A stretch of 64,000 nucleotides of DNA from Serpula lacrymans var. lacrymans S7.9 (lineage: Eukaryota; Basidiomycota; Agaricomycetes; Boletales; Serpulaceae): the NCBI RefSeq assembly GCF_000218685.1, contig NW_006763299.1:1-64000 (forward strand), in the 5' to 3' direction. Positions 23,701 through 37,784 of the stretch are shown here, one piece after another. Under the pieces are notes generated by a model. That model had not been told where the DNA came from. It did not search any database and worked only from the letters and a program-made list of their open reading frames with translations. The position numbers were made by a program, and so were the translations under genes. Each line of letters starts with the position of its first letter. The first letter of the stretch is position 1.

Positions 23701-24717
23701 ACATAGCTACAACCTGCTTGTCCCATACCCGAGATGTCAGTTTGATATTCAGGAGACGAGATACCTCCTTGGCTTGATCAAAATATGACTATGCGAGGGA
23801 TTAAGTTAAAAAACGATTAAGATAAATATAAGTTTACCTCGTAAAACTGACCAACACGAGTGAGGAGAATGCAATGAGGAAACTTATTCAGATTAGCCAG
23901 TATCTCCGTCGCAAGCATATTTCTGGGTCGAGCTGGTGCCGGCGGAGACTCGACTGTTCTCACAGGTTACATAGTATGTAACAAGAAAAACATTATCGTA
24001 CCATTTGTTTCACTATTATCATGACATCGTCGTGTACTTGTTTCGCTCGTGGAAGAAACATTAGGAATATTGATTTCCACTTAAGTAGTGCAAAGTCAAG
24101 CAAGGGAGAGACGAAACTGCAATCGTTCCTCTTACCTTCATTTTGAAATGTTTTGGTCTTTCGACGACGCTTCACAGGAATGATAGCTTCTTCTTCCCCT
24201 GACACATTGGTGACTTGGATTTCTGGTGGAAGAGTCTTCAGAGAACGCGGTCTTCCGACCCTTTTTGGTTGCCTGGCCATTATCTGAATCTGGGTAGTGT
24301 CGTTGTCATTTGCGAGAGCTTCGGTGGAGGCATTTTTTGGCGAACCTATATTATGGTTCATATGTTTTTATCCCAAGTTATCAGAGAAGTGATCAGAAAA
24401 TGCGTTATAGTTTGCGGATGACGGGAAGTAGCACCTCTCAGTTTCGACGTCAAGGACCGCTGGCTTTGCAAACCTCCTAGCCACTCTTCACAAGGTGGAA
24501 CAAGACTACCGTCTTCCGATATTTGTGACTTTGGCAGTTCAGAAAATTTCTTCTTAGTCTTCGTAACGGTCACCTTTTGCTCAGGTTTGGACGCTATATT
24601 CGAGTCATTGTGTTCACTTGCTAACAACAGGACACGCGCTGAATGTATGTTTCGACGTAGGACACTATCCCAGATACGATATGCAGTGTAACCAGAGACA
24701 TGGTGGCATCGTCTCAT
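20748..24717 (-). CDS. MSH1: Mitochondrial MutS homologue MSH1
   Basis: A multi-exon minus-strand gene begins at the ATG at 24717 and ends near 20748. The N-terminus is Arg-rich and acid-poor ([19 protein letters not shown]), fitting a mitochondrial presequence, followed by a basic linker (VKRRRKTKT). MutS domains follow in order: the mismatch-binding domain with its Phe-x-Glu motif ([10 protein letters not shown]) and [18 protein letters not shown], the connector ([15 protein letters not shown]), the core/lever ([31 protein letters not shown]), then the ATPase with Walker [34 protein letters not shown], Walker [16 protein letters not shown] and [11 protein letters not shown]. The tail ([20 protein letters not shown]) reaches the stop. 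In yeast Msh1 keeps mitochondrial DNA stable. All key motifs are intact. The start is only 179 bp from the divergent kinase gene. Confidence 0.92.
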
Positions 24718-24896
24718 AGGAGCAAGACCACAGTCGACGCGAAGGTGGAAGAAAGAAGGGGACGCGTTGTTTGGCTGGATTTGGCTATTATGTGGCGCAG
24801 TTATCCTTCGCGTCGAGACATTGTCAGCCTCTTCGCTACCAGTGAGACGTTGCTTTTGACACTTACAATAACTATCTCAAGCTTCAATACACATAA
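24718..24896. promoter_or_regulatory. Short bidirectional promoter between MSH1 and the Nim1-like kinase
   Basis: The two start codons face away from each other across 179 bp, so both promoters and 5' leaders must fit in this space. No TATA box is evident. Shared or mutually exclusive initiation is an inference. Confidence 0.5.
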
Positions 24897-27410
24897 ATGG
24901 ACGACGACTATCCCCAACTTCCCCGGCGGAACAGAACTGAAGATGACCCCAAAATGATAGGCTTGTGGAAAGTCGGTAGGACCATAGGAAAAGGAAGCTC
25001 AGGTGTTTAATAGACTGCTAGCGGGATGCAGGTCCAATCCTTGCTTGACTAAATTCTTAATTCAGGTCGTGTCAGGATTGCTAGACATTCTACTACCGGC
25101 CAGTATGCAGCGGTGAAGATTGTTTCAAAGAACGTCCTCCTGAACTCGATGAACAACCTTGGCGACTCTGCAGAACACATGCTCCTCAGCATCGAACGCG
25201 AAATAGTCATCATGAAATTAATCAATCACCCGAATATAATGCGTCTTTACGATGTTTGGGAAACATCAAGTGAGCTGTACCTCATCCTGGAATATGTCGA
25301 GGGCGGGGAACTTTTCGATTATCTGTGCAACAAGGGCCGTTTGTCAACTTCGGAAGCTCTGGGATATTTTCAGCAAATAATTTCTGCGATACACTACTGC
25401 CATAGTTTTAACATTGCCCATAGGGACCTCAAGCCAGAAAACTTGCTGATGGACCAGAACAAAAATATCAAAGTTGCAGATTTTGGAATGGCTGCATGGC
25501 AGGCTAGCTCGAACAATGGAATGCTACGGACAGCGTGTGGGAGCCCCCATTATGCTGCTCCTGAGGTTGTTATGGGACAAGAATACAATGGCTCTGCTTC
25601 GGACATCTGGTCTTGCGGCGTCATTCTCTTTGCTCTGCTGGTCGGGCGACTTCCTTTCGACGATGAGGACTTGTACACCTTACTGGAAAAAGTCAAGCGA
25701 AGCACCTTCGACATGCCTTCCAACATCGATCCACTTGCTCAAGACCTCATCTCAAAAATGCTCCGGAAGGATGTCAGCCAACGTATTACCATTCCTGAGA
25801 TCTTGAGGCATCCTTTTTACATATCGCAAGAACCTAAGGCGGTGGCCCACTCGATGCCAAATTTGGACGACATAGCGAAGCCTCTCTCGGGTACTGATGC
25901 GATCGATCCCGACATCTTTGCGAACCTGCGAACTCTATGGAACGGCACTCCGGACGACGAAATTATAGAAAACTTGAAGAGCGATGAACCGAACTGGCAC
26001 AAGGGCATTTATCATCTACTTGTCGAATATAGAACCAGACATCTAGAAAACTACGACGAAGAAGAAGAGGAGCTGAGGAATCGATCTAATAGACGGCGCA
26101 AAAAGAATTTGACGGTATCCGTAGCATCACCGAACAAAGAGTCACAGGGTATGCGAAGAACATCCTCTCAAGCTACTGATCTGGGCCGTTCTCCTTCGTC
26201 GTTTCCTCCCCGAGCTGAACCCCCAACGCCAAGCCGAGCAGCCCGCAAGACACAACCGGATTCGTCTACAGACGACAAATTACAAGATAGCACACCTCAG
26301 GTCACCTTGCACGCATCTTCTCCGCCTTGTCCAATTTTGCCAATACATTCTCCCTTATCACCCGAGTCCCTATTATCCCCTATCTCTCCACTGTCTCCCA
26401 TCTTCGAATCGCTCAATCTTCCTCCTTTGGTCGTCCCAGAATTAAACGATGACAAGATACAGCAATTTTTCCATCAAATCGTCGAACATCTTAACGCAAT
26501 GGAAGCAAGAGCGTCTTTGGCGGGGGGTACGCCGAACATGGAAGCGGCAACTGAGTCTAATGGGATGTATCACGGCAACTCAAAGGCACCTCCGCCCACT
26601 CCTATCAGTGCCGTATTTACCAACCAATCACGATCGGAAGGTTACAGTAATGGCTCTGTGACAAGCAGTAATCACTTCTCGGTTGCTAACTCCTTCGGAG
26701 CCGTGGGATATGAAGAAGGTACCGGACCACGACGAAATCAAAACGGTGCGGATAAGGAAAACCAAGGTTATTTGCATGTGTCTGGGCCTGGGATCGTCAA
26801 GAAATCATCTCTGAGGAGCAAGGAAGGCGAAAATTCCAAGAAACCGCCTCTGCGTGTTCAGATTATCGAGCCATCCCCAGCAAAACTCAGGAAGAAGCAT
26901 AGTGGAGGGGACACATCTGCAATTTCTCCCGCCTTTTCCGAGAATTCCTTCACATTATCAGCCACGCCTCGACGTCGCTGGTTTGGGAACGTGTTTAGGT
27001 TCAAACCCACAGTCTACCATCTTCTCTCTATTCACGATGCATACACTTCCCGTGAGGAGTGCCGCAGACTACTCGTTGTTCTTGGTGTCCGTGTCATCCT
27101 CACACAAGCAGAGAACCTTGGGATTCTGAAATGCAAACTGGATGAAATCAAGGACCCCGCAGGTGCTCTAGCGGTGGTTAAAGCAGTTCGCTTCCGAGTT
27201 GAGGTGCGCAAACCATCTCATCCGCAAGCAGTAGCCGGATACCAGGTCTCTCTGCATCTCATTCAAGAGAAGGGTTCTTTATCGAGCTTCCAGTATTTAT
27301 ACAATAGGTTGAGGAGACTATGGGAGCTAGATGCACCAAGGACACCTGTAGATCATAGTCCAGCCCTCACGGAAGGAGGCTTGTATAGAGAAGTTGAATA
27401 TCCGGCTTAG
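24897..27410 (+). CDS. Nim1/Gin4/Hsl1-type Ser/Thr protein kinase with C-terminal KA1-like domain (816 aa)
   Basis: Two exons, 24897-25002 and 25066-27410, join in frame. The kinase domain (residues about 20-275) has every expected motif: GLWKVGRTIGKGSSGRVRIA, AAVKI, HPNIMRLYDVWE, the catalytic loop HRDLKPENLL, KVADFGMAAW, the activation loop LRTACGSPHYAAPEVVMG and SASDIWSCGVILF. A long Pro/Ser-rich linker follows, with PLSPESLLSPISPLSPI as possible CDK sites. The last 150 residues (RRRWFGNVFRFKPT to YNRLRRLWELDAP) look like a KA1 membrane-binding domain. Fungal relatives (S. pombe Cdr1/Cdr2, budding yeast Gin4/Hsl1/Kcc4) link cell size, septins and Wee1 control. Which paralogue this is cannot be decided here. 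The cytokinesis link is from homology only. Confidence 0.9.
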
Positions 27411-27475
27411 AGTACACTATTTTTGTCATAGATATAAATGCGAGAATATACACAGTAACTATTGTAGTCGTGTTG

Positions 27476-28258
27476 CTATAGTGGCCCATCCATTGCCATG
27501 ATAGTGCTTGCAAACCGAGTGGGAGGTTCTGATAGCATCGAATCATCAACAGCAGTATCCATCTCTGGTGTCTGATTTTGTCGCTGATCTCCGCTGCTTT
27601 TGTCTAGGACGGTATGATGCGTGCCAGGACGTGACAGTATAGTAACTGTAGGCTCTGCGCCAGAGATGCGAACAAAGCGAAGGAGGTATATGAACGCGAC
27701 CTCTTTTTGGTCCCATCTTCGAAATAGCTCGACGGTGGGCTCGTGGGTCAGGTCGGGAACCTCTGTAAATGTGAATGTGATGAGCATGATAGCACACAAC
27801 AAGCTTGTTATGAGCTTACCCATCCCAGTCCTGTATTCCTCTGCCTCTCGCAACTTGATCTCTTCAAGTTTCATTTCCTTCGTACTCTTTGGTCTGCCTT
27901 TGCGCCTTGCAGCCCTTTCATGCTCTAATTCAACATCATGTCTAACCAACCAAACATCCCTAACGATCGAGTGGAGATCTTCCAGAGACAGAACACCTTC
28001 TGGTGGTATCGCGTGATAAAAGAACCCATATACGTCCGCTGAATCGATTGTATCAGTGGATAATATCCTCCTATTGATATCAAGGGAGAAGGTAATACCT
28101 TGTGCTAGTTGCTTTTTGTTGCGTTTTGATGCAGCCTCTGATAGTTTGCCTTTGCGAAAGTGGGATCGTGATATTTGTCCTGCCTTGCGTGATTCAGGGT
28201 GAAAGACCTTCTCCTTCTTGGGCTTATTTTCAGTCTTTGCCGTCTTCGCGGGTGCCAT
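27476..28258 (-). CDS. TMA16: Translation machinery-associated protein TMA16 (241 aa)
   Basis: Two exons on the minus strand, 28258-27820 and 27762-27476, join through an intron GTAAGC..ACAG. The N-terminus is very basic (KKEKVFHPESRKAGQISRSH, FRKGKLSEAASKRNKKQ), the middle has IHSIVRDVWL-like helices (LEDLHSIVRDVWLVRHDVEL) and a charged segment (RRKGRPKSTKEMKLEEIKLR), and the second exon opens with VPDLTHEPTVELFRRWDQKE. This layout matches Tma16, which binds the pre-60S ribosomal particle. The last 60 residues are variable. The start at 28258 (MAPAKTAKTENK) is chosen because the frame upstream is not conserved-looking. The gene ends 65 bp from the end of the converging kinase. Confidence 0.85.
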   Translation of the reverse strand: MAPAKTAKTENKPKKEKVFHPESRKAGQISRSHFRKGKLSEAASKRNKKQLAQGITFSLDINRRILSTDTIDSADVYGFFYHAIPPEGVLSLEDLHSIVRDVWLVRHDVELEHERAARRKGRPKSTKEMKLEEIKLREAEEYRTGMGKLITSLLCAIMLITFTFTEVPDLTHEPTVELFRRWDQKEVAFIYLLRFVRISGAEPTVTILSRPGTHHTVLDKSSGDQRQNQTPEMDTAVDDSMLSEPPTRFASTIMAMDGPL

Positions 28259-28577
28259 GATTACCACAGGTGTGAAAACAACACACGGATGTTTGCAGAC
28301 TGGTTCGTAGGGAGTATGGTAAGTATTCAAAAACTATTTTGGCCTTGAACCCGATTTTGCGATCATCACGATACTTCAGGAAAAATATAGATGCCGTGGG
28401 AATAATTTTGATTGATGTTCCTTCAGTCGGGCTGCCGCGGCTCCAAGTTTATCCCGTTTGCAGTCAAGACTTCAGTGACCTCGTACTATAGCGCTTTTAG
28501 CAAGCGGCCATCTGAGGCCTCTCTGTCGCGATTCAGGAGGACTAATCCCCCTGACTGCAGCTAATCTAGTCATTATC

Positions 28578-28920
28578 ATGTCTTCGCGGGATTCTGACCG
28601 AATTACTTCTGCGCAGCAAACCTTGGACAGTGAGTCACCTGTTTCGCCAATTCGAAGCAAGTGTGCATGTCTAGCATGCTGAAACCACATGGACAGTTCT
28701 TTATGACATTTCGCAATTGCTAAATACTCAGCTGGACAAGGAGACGCTGGCAACGTGTGTTGGCATGATTGAGAATGGCGTTAATCCGGAAGCACTGGCG
28801 GTACGTGGTGGCTCATTGTCAGAAGATGCAACTCTGGGCTAATACTCGACCTAGGCTGTCATACAAGAACTTCGACGGGAAAGTGCGGCTCTGAATGCGC
28901 AGACGGGTGATGGGCGATGA
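28578..28920 (+). CDS. mzt1: Mitotic-spindle organizing protein 1 (MOZART1), 73 aa, 3 exons
   Basis: Three tiny exons join in frame: 28578-28629, 28697-28800 and 28855-28920, with introns GTGAGT..ACAG and GTACGT..CTAG. The product contains the MOZART1 core: ILYDISQLLNTQLDKETL, CVGMIENGVNPEALAAVIQE, then LRRESAALNAQTGDGR and the stop. MOZART1 binds the N-terminal parts of gamma-tubulin complex proteins and is needed to recruit or activate microtubule nucleation at the spindle pole body. Length and helix pattern fit the family (about 70-80 aa). It diverges from TMA16 with about 320 bp between starts. No exon is long enough to stand out as an open frame, so an automatic annotation could easily miss it. 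Confidence 0.9.
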
Positions 28921-29440
28921 GGACAGACTTTGTGCTGGTCGTATGGTTTTCTGCTACTCACCGATGATACACTCGGCAGGAGATGGGCTTGGGCCTGATC
29001 ATAGCATGACAGTTGACCAACATCAGGTTCATCAACGTGGTATCAATTTTGCTTGGTTAATCCGACAACTCTGGGTTCAAGTCAGGCACGGAGTCGACGT
29101 GTTTTTCATCGTTTTATGTGCGATATTGCGTGGAACATGTAGCAAGTATATTTATTGTATTACTGTAGCAGCAAGTACACTGTAGTGTGTACAGATAGTT
29201 CTTCTGTCTATTGCAGCGCTGGCAGAGGAAACTCTGCCGGGAATTGTAACTCAGATTGGGTGGTGCCGAGTGTGCCGTGTGGATCTGTAGCAAGGGGCCA
29301 GGTAGTATAACGTCTGCGCTTGCAAGGCTTGTCTCGGGACAACTGGCCACGACCACAAGCAAGACGGCGGGCACGACATTCAAGCATACGTGTCGACGTT
29401 CTTGCCATAGACACGCTCGTTTACCCATACTTGCTCAACA
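28921..29440. other. Intergenic region before the Zds-C gene
   Basis: About 520 bp hold the 3' end of MOZART1 and the promoter and leader of the next gene. No coding segment, RNA gene or clear TATA box is seen. Confidence 0.4.
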
Positions 29441-32191
29441 ATGCAGCCCTCTCAGCTCGAGATCCAGCGTGAGGTGGAGGCCCTGCGAGATATCAGACGA
29501 CGCTCAACAAGCCAGGGTGGTCCAGGAGCGCTTATTCTCGATCCAGACCTCCCAAATTCATCGTCACCAACATCACCAACCGCGCCTTACTGGTCTGCAA
29601 ATGCAACTCCTCCTTTGACAGACGGCGATTCCAGCAGCAGCTCTCACGAAGGCAGCTCTAGCTCAGAGGATCGTTCGGGCTCTGACGACCCTTTTCATCT
29701 TTTCTGGGTCCCAGCTCGTCTCCATCCAGAGATCGCACCTGCAGAGTTTAGAGCTTTTCTCAAGGAACATTCCCGTGGTCCACCTCCAGATGGCGTAAGT
29801 CCACCTGAGCGATCAAGCTCGCTCTCAGTCCCAACCTCTTCCGCTCTCGGCCGTAAGCGGTCCATGCTTAGCAGGCAGTACAAACCATCAGAGGATGATG
29901 GTGTAGAGGACGAGCAGGTGGTCCCTCTCCGGCGCAATCGCAGTGTCTTCACAAATACTGGTCCACAGCTTACCATCAACGACCTCCAGAAACTAGAAGA
30001 GCTCGCAGAGGAAGCTTCTCGCAGCGATGATCCCACTAAACTCAGGAGAGTATTGCGAAGAAGCTTAAGTCTCAATGTGGCACCCTCAGGTATGTTCTAC
30101 GCCCACCACTCTGCTTGTCGCTTTTGATCTTGTTCGGCTTATTCCACTTATTTGATAGTCATTGATAAAATGGACGACATGCCGGACATGCCAGATGAGG
30201 CTGATGCTCCGATTATCGTGCCCCGACCGGGGCAAATCCTTCGTCGTGCTGCTCGCACCAAAATCCGCAAGCCTGGTTTACCAGGTGATGGTGGAGGCCA
30301 CCGTTTTCAATCTGGGCGGAAACGGCCCAATCGATCTGCCACTGCCATAGAACCTCGCTCCTCCAGTGACATGTCTTCAAGTGACCATGGCCATAGCGAA
30401 GAAATTATGAGACGTCCACGAGCATTTTCAAACGAGAGTATGAGTAGTGAGGGCCACTTGCCCTCTGCGAGACCCGAATCTTACAGCGAGGAAACATCAA
30501 TATACGATGCGTACGCACAGGAAGAGCCGGATGAGGATTTATCGCCAACGCCTACAGTGGTGGTCACCCCAACCCCTCAGCCCCCATCAGTCTCGCAGGT
30601 ACTGTCTTCTCCGAGATTATCGGAGGAAATTACTACCGAACCTTTGTCTGTCGATGCTGCGACGCCTGTTCTCCATCATCCCCAGCCGCAGCGCCTTGCG
30701 ACTACGACCAGCCCACAATCTATAGAATCGTCTCGCACACCGTCACCCGAGAGCTCCTTGGTTCATTCCACCACTGATGAGACAGCAGTGGCTTCGACAT
30801 CACCCGAAGCACCACCTCTCAGTAAATCCCCAAGTCCCATTCCTAAAAAGGAGAAAGACAAGAGAGGGCTATTCGGTAAATGGGGTAGTGATAAAGGTAG
30901 CAAGAAGAATGGGAAAGAAAGAGAACGAGATAAAGACATCCCACGAGGAGAGAAGGAGAAGGAGAAAGAAGGAGGGTTTTTTGGGTCGCTTTTCAGTAGC
31001 AAGAAGAAGCAAGAGGAGCAAGCAACGCACCTCTATAATGGAACAGGGCGTGAAACCGCAGCGGCGATGCTTGGTGCTTCAAAATCTTCCAAAACACTTA
31101 CTCCATCCCCATCCCCATCTATCCCTGGGACTGGAGGATCGTACGCCCGATATCCTATTCATGTGGAGCGTGCAATTTATAGGCTGAGTCACATCAAACT
31201 CGCCAATCCCCGAAGACCTCTTTACGAGCAGGTCTTGATCAGTAATCTCATGTTCTGGTATCTCGGTGTTATCAATAAAACACAAAACCCTGCTACGCAA
31301 CCTCAGCCTGGACAAGGTCAAACTACCAATGCAGCCCAACCTAACCCTCCCCCTCCGGAGAAGGAACAGACGGAGAGAGAACAAATGGAAGTGGAGGAGT
31401 CGCAGAGGGTGGAAAAGGAGCGCGTTGAAATTGAAAGAGAAAGGGAACAGCCGAAGAAGGAGCCTCCTAGACGGGGATCCCTGACAAAGAATCCTGGTAC
31501 ACCAGGAAATGGTAGGCGGGCTGCGGAGATGCCCATCAAGGCTCCTCAATATGAGATGCAACACCGGGTGATGGAACAAGAGTATGGAACGCCAAGCTAC
31601 GGTTATGGGTCCTCTTCTTCCACGCCCCTAGGAGGAGGTTCGCCTACTCGACGACAGCCCAGTCCTCCCGTACATAACACCTCTCCACCACCATCATCAA
31701 AACATCACAACACCTCTGTGGAGGCGGGAGCAGGCAATGCAGAATCGCAACAATTACCACCTGGCGCTATGCCTCCTGCTTCAGACCATTCTACTTGGAA
31801 CTCTTCTTACAATTCCTCTCCGCCAATATCACGCAGTCTTTCCTCAGGTTCTCCACCACCTACCAATGCTGTTAGTCAGACACAGTCAAAACCGCGTCGC
31901 TCGAAGTCGCCCCCACCACCGAATAATAATCGCCATATGCCACCTAGCCCGGCATCCAATCGTGGGCAAAGTTCTAGAGCACCCAGTCGTTCCCTATCGG
32001 CAGCTGCCACACCCAGTCCACCACCCGTGCCGCAAGATGGTAAAGCAAGGAAGGTTACTAGTGTACATGCTGTAATGTCAAGGTCAAGTCCGAGGACGAG
32101 GACCAGTGATGGACCTGCAAATCGCACGAGGACTTCTGGTGAAGAGGAGGATGTGCCTCTAGCTGTGTGGCAACAGCAGCGAAGAGGATGA
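29441..32191 (+). CDS. Zds1-C domain protein (893 aa)
   Basis: Two exons, 29441-30089 and 30159-32191, join in frame. The N-terminal part has a moderately conserved block (DDPFHLFWVPARLHPEIAPA, EFRAFLKEHS) and TINDLQKLEELAEEASRSDD, as in Zds proteins. Ser/Pro-rich disorder and a Lys-rich segment lead to the Zds C-terminal motif at about residues 545-590 (YPIHVERAIYRLSHIKLANP, EQVLISNLMFWYLGVI). The last 300 residues are Pro/Ser-rich. Yeast Zds1/Zds2 bind PP2A-Cdc55 and act in mitotic exit and polarity; the same role here is inferred. Codon frame is unbroken over 2 kb. Confidence 0.88.
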
Positions 32192-32632
32192 TGGTTTTTC
32201 TTGTTTCTGTTACAACGCTTTCTTTTTTCTAATGCATCTCACTTAGACACTATGCACCTTGCATAGTCCCCACACACCTTTTCTTATCGAGTTCTCTTTG
32301 CTTTCTACGGCTACTTGGTCCATTCCCACACCCCATATCACAACAATTACTAACCCCTGTATGTCGAGGATTTCCTTCGGACGAGCTCCTTAGCTAGCTA
32401 CGGTTTTATTCTGGACTATTTTAGCATACAATACTTGCTTACTTCTGGCATTTAAACTTGTATTCGCATCTCACTCGGTGTGAAATTCAGAGAGCTGGAT
32501 AATTGTATTTTCATGGACATTAGACCTCGCATTCAATAAAGGTCCGCCTCAAAGTTTAAGAGTTTTGGGGTATGCAAGGACCCCGTGTTTACCGAGCCTG
32601 TAGCTTTCTTGGGCATGCAAAAGTATCATGTA
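32192..32632. other. Convergent 3' flanks
   Basis: The stretch between the stops of the Zds-C gene and the GNAT gene is T-rich at its left side and holds only 3' untranslated sequence as far as I can see. No gene is visible. Confidence 0.4.
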
Positions 32633-33223
32633 TTACGCTCGGCTCATCATCCAGACAAACCCTTCATCTTGCTTCATGCTCTGTATTTCCTGAAATCCCA
32701 TCTTATCATATAACGCTCGTGCGCTCTCGTTAAACTCTGCCACCATTAAAGTAACGACTTTATCCAACCGTTCCTTGTTCTCGTTCTTAGGGTCATCATG
32801 ATTCCGCACCCACTCCAACAGCAATGCCACCAACTTCCTCCCCAACCCATTTCCTCGATGTTTGGGATGCACCCACATAGCCACGAAAGGATATATATCC
32901 CAGCTAGCTCCGACGCCTGCTGCTTGAAATGGTTCCAAGCTACCTGGAGGAAGGGCTGAAGGTGCTACCACCGTGACCGTCCCAATCCACTCAGCCTCGT
33001 TGTCTGGCCCCTCCCGAACCGCGACGACAAATGTAGCTTGATGAGGTGAGTCGAGGCGCTCTCTCCATACCTCCTTTGAGAACGCTATTTCTCGTGCGTA
33101 CGTCGATCCAAAGGCTGCTGGATCTGTTTTCAGCCCTAGCAAACGGAGCGTCGAGAATTTAGTGATGGTAGTATCTGTTATGGGTCTCTCCAGAGTGAAG
33201 ATGTCATACTGGGGTGACTCCAT
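32633..33223 (-). CDS. GNAT-family N-acetyltransferase (196 aa)
   Basis: A single exon reads MESPQYDIFTLERP from 33223. The GNAT fold is supported by EWIGTVTVVAP (strand 3-4 area), the acetyl-CoA loop VHPKHRGNGLGRKLVALLLE (motif A, R-x-x-G-x-G type) and the C-terminal motif FNESARALYDKMGFQE. This is the common Rim-like small-molecule or protein acetyltransferase layout, so the substrate cannot be named. A start 28 codons upstream (33307) is possible, but the downstream Met gives the usual family length. It is divergent from the FAD monooxygenase at 33701. Confidence 0.85.
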   Translation of the reverse strand: MESPQYDIFTLERPITDTTITKFSTLRLLGLKTDPAAFGSTYAREIAFSKEVWRERLDSPHQATFVVAVREGPDNEAEWIGTVTVVAPSALPPGSLEPFQAAGVGASWDIYPFVAMWVHPKHRGNGLGRKLVALLLEWVRNHDDPKNENKERLDKVVTLMVAEFNESARALYDKMGFQEIQSMKQDEGFVWMMSRA

Positions 33224-33700
33224 TCTGAGCTTCAAGGAAGAAGACCAGCTGTGTAAAGTTGACTGTGCACGACGTATCGGCTGTTCGGTGCGATACCCGA
33301 GGACCAAGCAATACTTAGGCTGTTTCTCTTCACCTGTTTCTTCTGTATCTTTATCGTAAGTCGCACCAACGCTAACATGAATGAACAGAAAATGATGGTT
33401 CCATTCTCAGCGAGAAACATCCTTAAGCTTGAACAACCGACGAACCGTGGCATGGGACAATATCGTGCCTTTTACCAGCGTTTCCTTGCTCAGCAACTTC
33501 TCGTGGGATCTAGTCGCCCCTAGACAGTCCAAATATTCAAAGGAGGGCTGTCGTTCCTTCCCAACAATGCGTGAGATCCACTTTCAAGTTCACGGGAAAG
33601 TGCTCGTGTACTTATCAAACAGCCTCCGATAATACGACTGCTCGGTAGCACACTATAAAAACAAAGAAACCAACACTGAGATTCTACCTTCGTACCTACT

Positions 33701-35968
<2,268 letters not shown>

Positions 35969-36922
35969 TTATATCATGAAATTTCCAAACGGGATGGATA
36001 GACCCCCTCCGACGGCTCAGATGGATATTTACTCCCGTGGGACACCTTCCACCAGGAAGTAATGGTTACCGTGCTGTAAAGCTTTCCATTGATCTTCCAT
36101 TCACAGCTAGGTGACGAGGCCTTAGTAAGGTAGTGCGGGCACCTCTGTCCGAAGAACCTCTTCCGACTGCTCCCTGTAATACTAACCGCCGCCAATTCTG
36201 CCGCCTGACCGCGTCCACACTCAATGTTCCTACGAAAACACCTAAAATATGTCTTTCAGAACTCACGTAACCTTAACAATCTAATTGCCTGAGTCGGCGG
36301 CTTAGTGATAGCATTGAGGCTGTCCCGGGGCCAATTCGGGAATCAAGCTCTTTTTGTGCTTTCGAGTCGGTTGGTGAGTCTTCTGATATCATTTCCCTCA
36401 CCACTCTGGATCAACCACAGTTTCCAAGATATCGGGACGTAACACAACATGAATAACGCTCACTCCTTTTGCTTTCCCGGTCAGATTGCCTCAGGCGTGG
36501 TAAACAGTATGCATGTACCTCCTAGTGCTCCTTGGCCAGACAAGTGATTTTGGACCTCGATACAGTAAGTAAATCAGAATAAGAAACGCTGACTCGATCG
36601 ATTTCCTAAGTTGTGCAAGGGTCCCTGGTGCTTAGTTTGAATGGGGATAACAAAAGCTGGGACCGAAGTCACCACCTGCTTTTTGTTCCGGACATTCTGC
36701 AAGATATCCGATTCAGCAATCAGTAATCCTCGAACATGTGCTTAGCACTTTCTATGTATTCAAATGGGTTTAGTGCTGTGCATGTCTTTATAATCCATCA
36801 GTCACGGACACGCTTCTAATAACCATTGGCTTCGGGGCTATTTAATGTGTATTTGCCCATAAATACGCAACAGTAACTTGAAGGTGTAAAGCACCATTCA
36901 TTCCTAACCTTCTTCTCTCAAA
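35969..36922. other. Intergenic region, monooxygenase to DJ-1
   Basis: Nearly 1 kb without a recognisable gene. Open frames on both strands have no protein-like pattern. It should hold the promoter of the first DJ-1 gene; I see no convincing TATA element in it. Confidence 0.4.
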
Positions 36923-37784
36923 ATGACCGATTATACGACTCTTTCCTTGGTCGTGTGCCTCTACGAAGATGTCACTGCTTTGGACTTCCAAGGACCTCTG
37001 CAACTTATTGGCATGTTGCAGGAGAAAAACATCCAGAACACCTCCCTACCTTTTCCTTCACCACCGACGCATGCCGTAAAGATAACATATGCTGGCGATT
37101 CCACTGCAGTGACACCTGACGCAGGGCCGACTTTTGCTGTGGAAAAGAAAAACACTTATGAAGAGCTTCTGGGATCTGGCGAGCAATTTGACATGATTTT
37201 GGTACCAGGAGGTCAGTTCTGGCACTCATCTGTGCACCACATTTGCCTGATATTGAGCCATGACGTGCTTTCCCAAGCTTCTCCAAAGGTCTCGTTTTCC
37301 GAAAATGACCCTATTGCTCGATTCATTAGGCAACAATCCTCTGGAGCAAAGTACATCCTCAGCGTATGCACTGGAGCATGGCGATTAGCTGAAGCTGGTG
37401 TGCTAAAGGGCAAGCGAGCCACTAGCAATAAAGCGACGTGGCCTGGGGTATGTATCCTTCTTGACGCAGAGAATATCACTCTAATTTAGTTCTTCAGAAC
37501 CCTGTGGACCCGAGCATCGAATGGGTGAAAAAAGCGCGGTGGGTCGTAAACGGTCAAAATAGCGGCCAGGAACTTTGGACAAGCTCTGGAGTCACCGCGG
37601 GTAAGTACCAGCCTCACACAGCCTGGCGTACTCTGAATAACGCATACGATTAGGTATGGATATGGCGAATGCATTCCTTGCTCACCTGGTTGGACGGCCA
37701 ATCTCTGAAAGAATCAGGAATGTCGTTGAGCTGAATGCATCTGGTCCAGAGGATGATCCTTTTGCAGAATATTGGGGTATATAG
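36923..37784 (+). CDS. DJ-1/PfpI-family protein, isonitrile hydratase-like, copy 1 (230 aa)
   Basis: Four exons join in frame: 36923-37211, 37278-37447, 37498-37600 and 37654-37784. The class I glutamine-amidotransferase-like fold shows as VVCLYEDVTALDFQGPLQL near the start, FDMILVPGG, the nucleophile elbow KYILSVCTGAWRLAEAGVL and WTSSGVTAGMDMANAFLAHL. In bacterial isonitrile hydratase the Asp of LDxxGP and the Cys-Thr of SVCTGA are catalytic, and all are kept here. Fungal relatives are mostly uncharacterised, so hydratase activity is inferred. It is followed 0.56 kb later by a tandem paralogue with introns at the same places, and is flanked by FAD monooxygenases. Confidence 0.88.

Noticed and set aside
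29060..29110. tRNA-like GGGTTCAAGTC motif
   Set aside because: No cloverleaf can be formed around it; no tRNA gene was found by eye anywhere in the window.
31079..31579. Minus-strand 166-codon frame
   Set aside because: It mirrors the Pro/Ser/Lys-rich part of the Zds-C gene; low-complexity coding DNA often leaves the opposite strand open.
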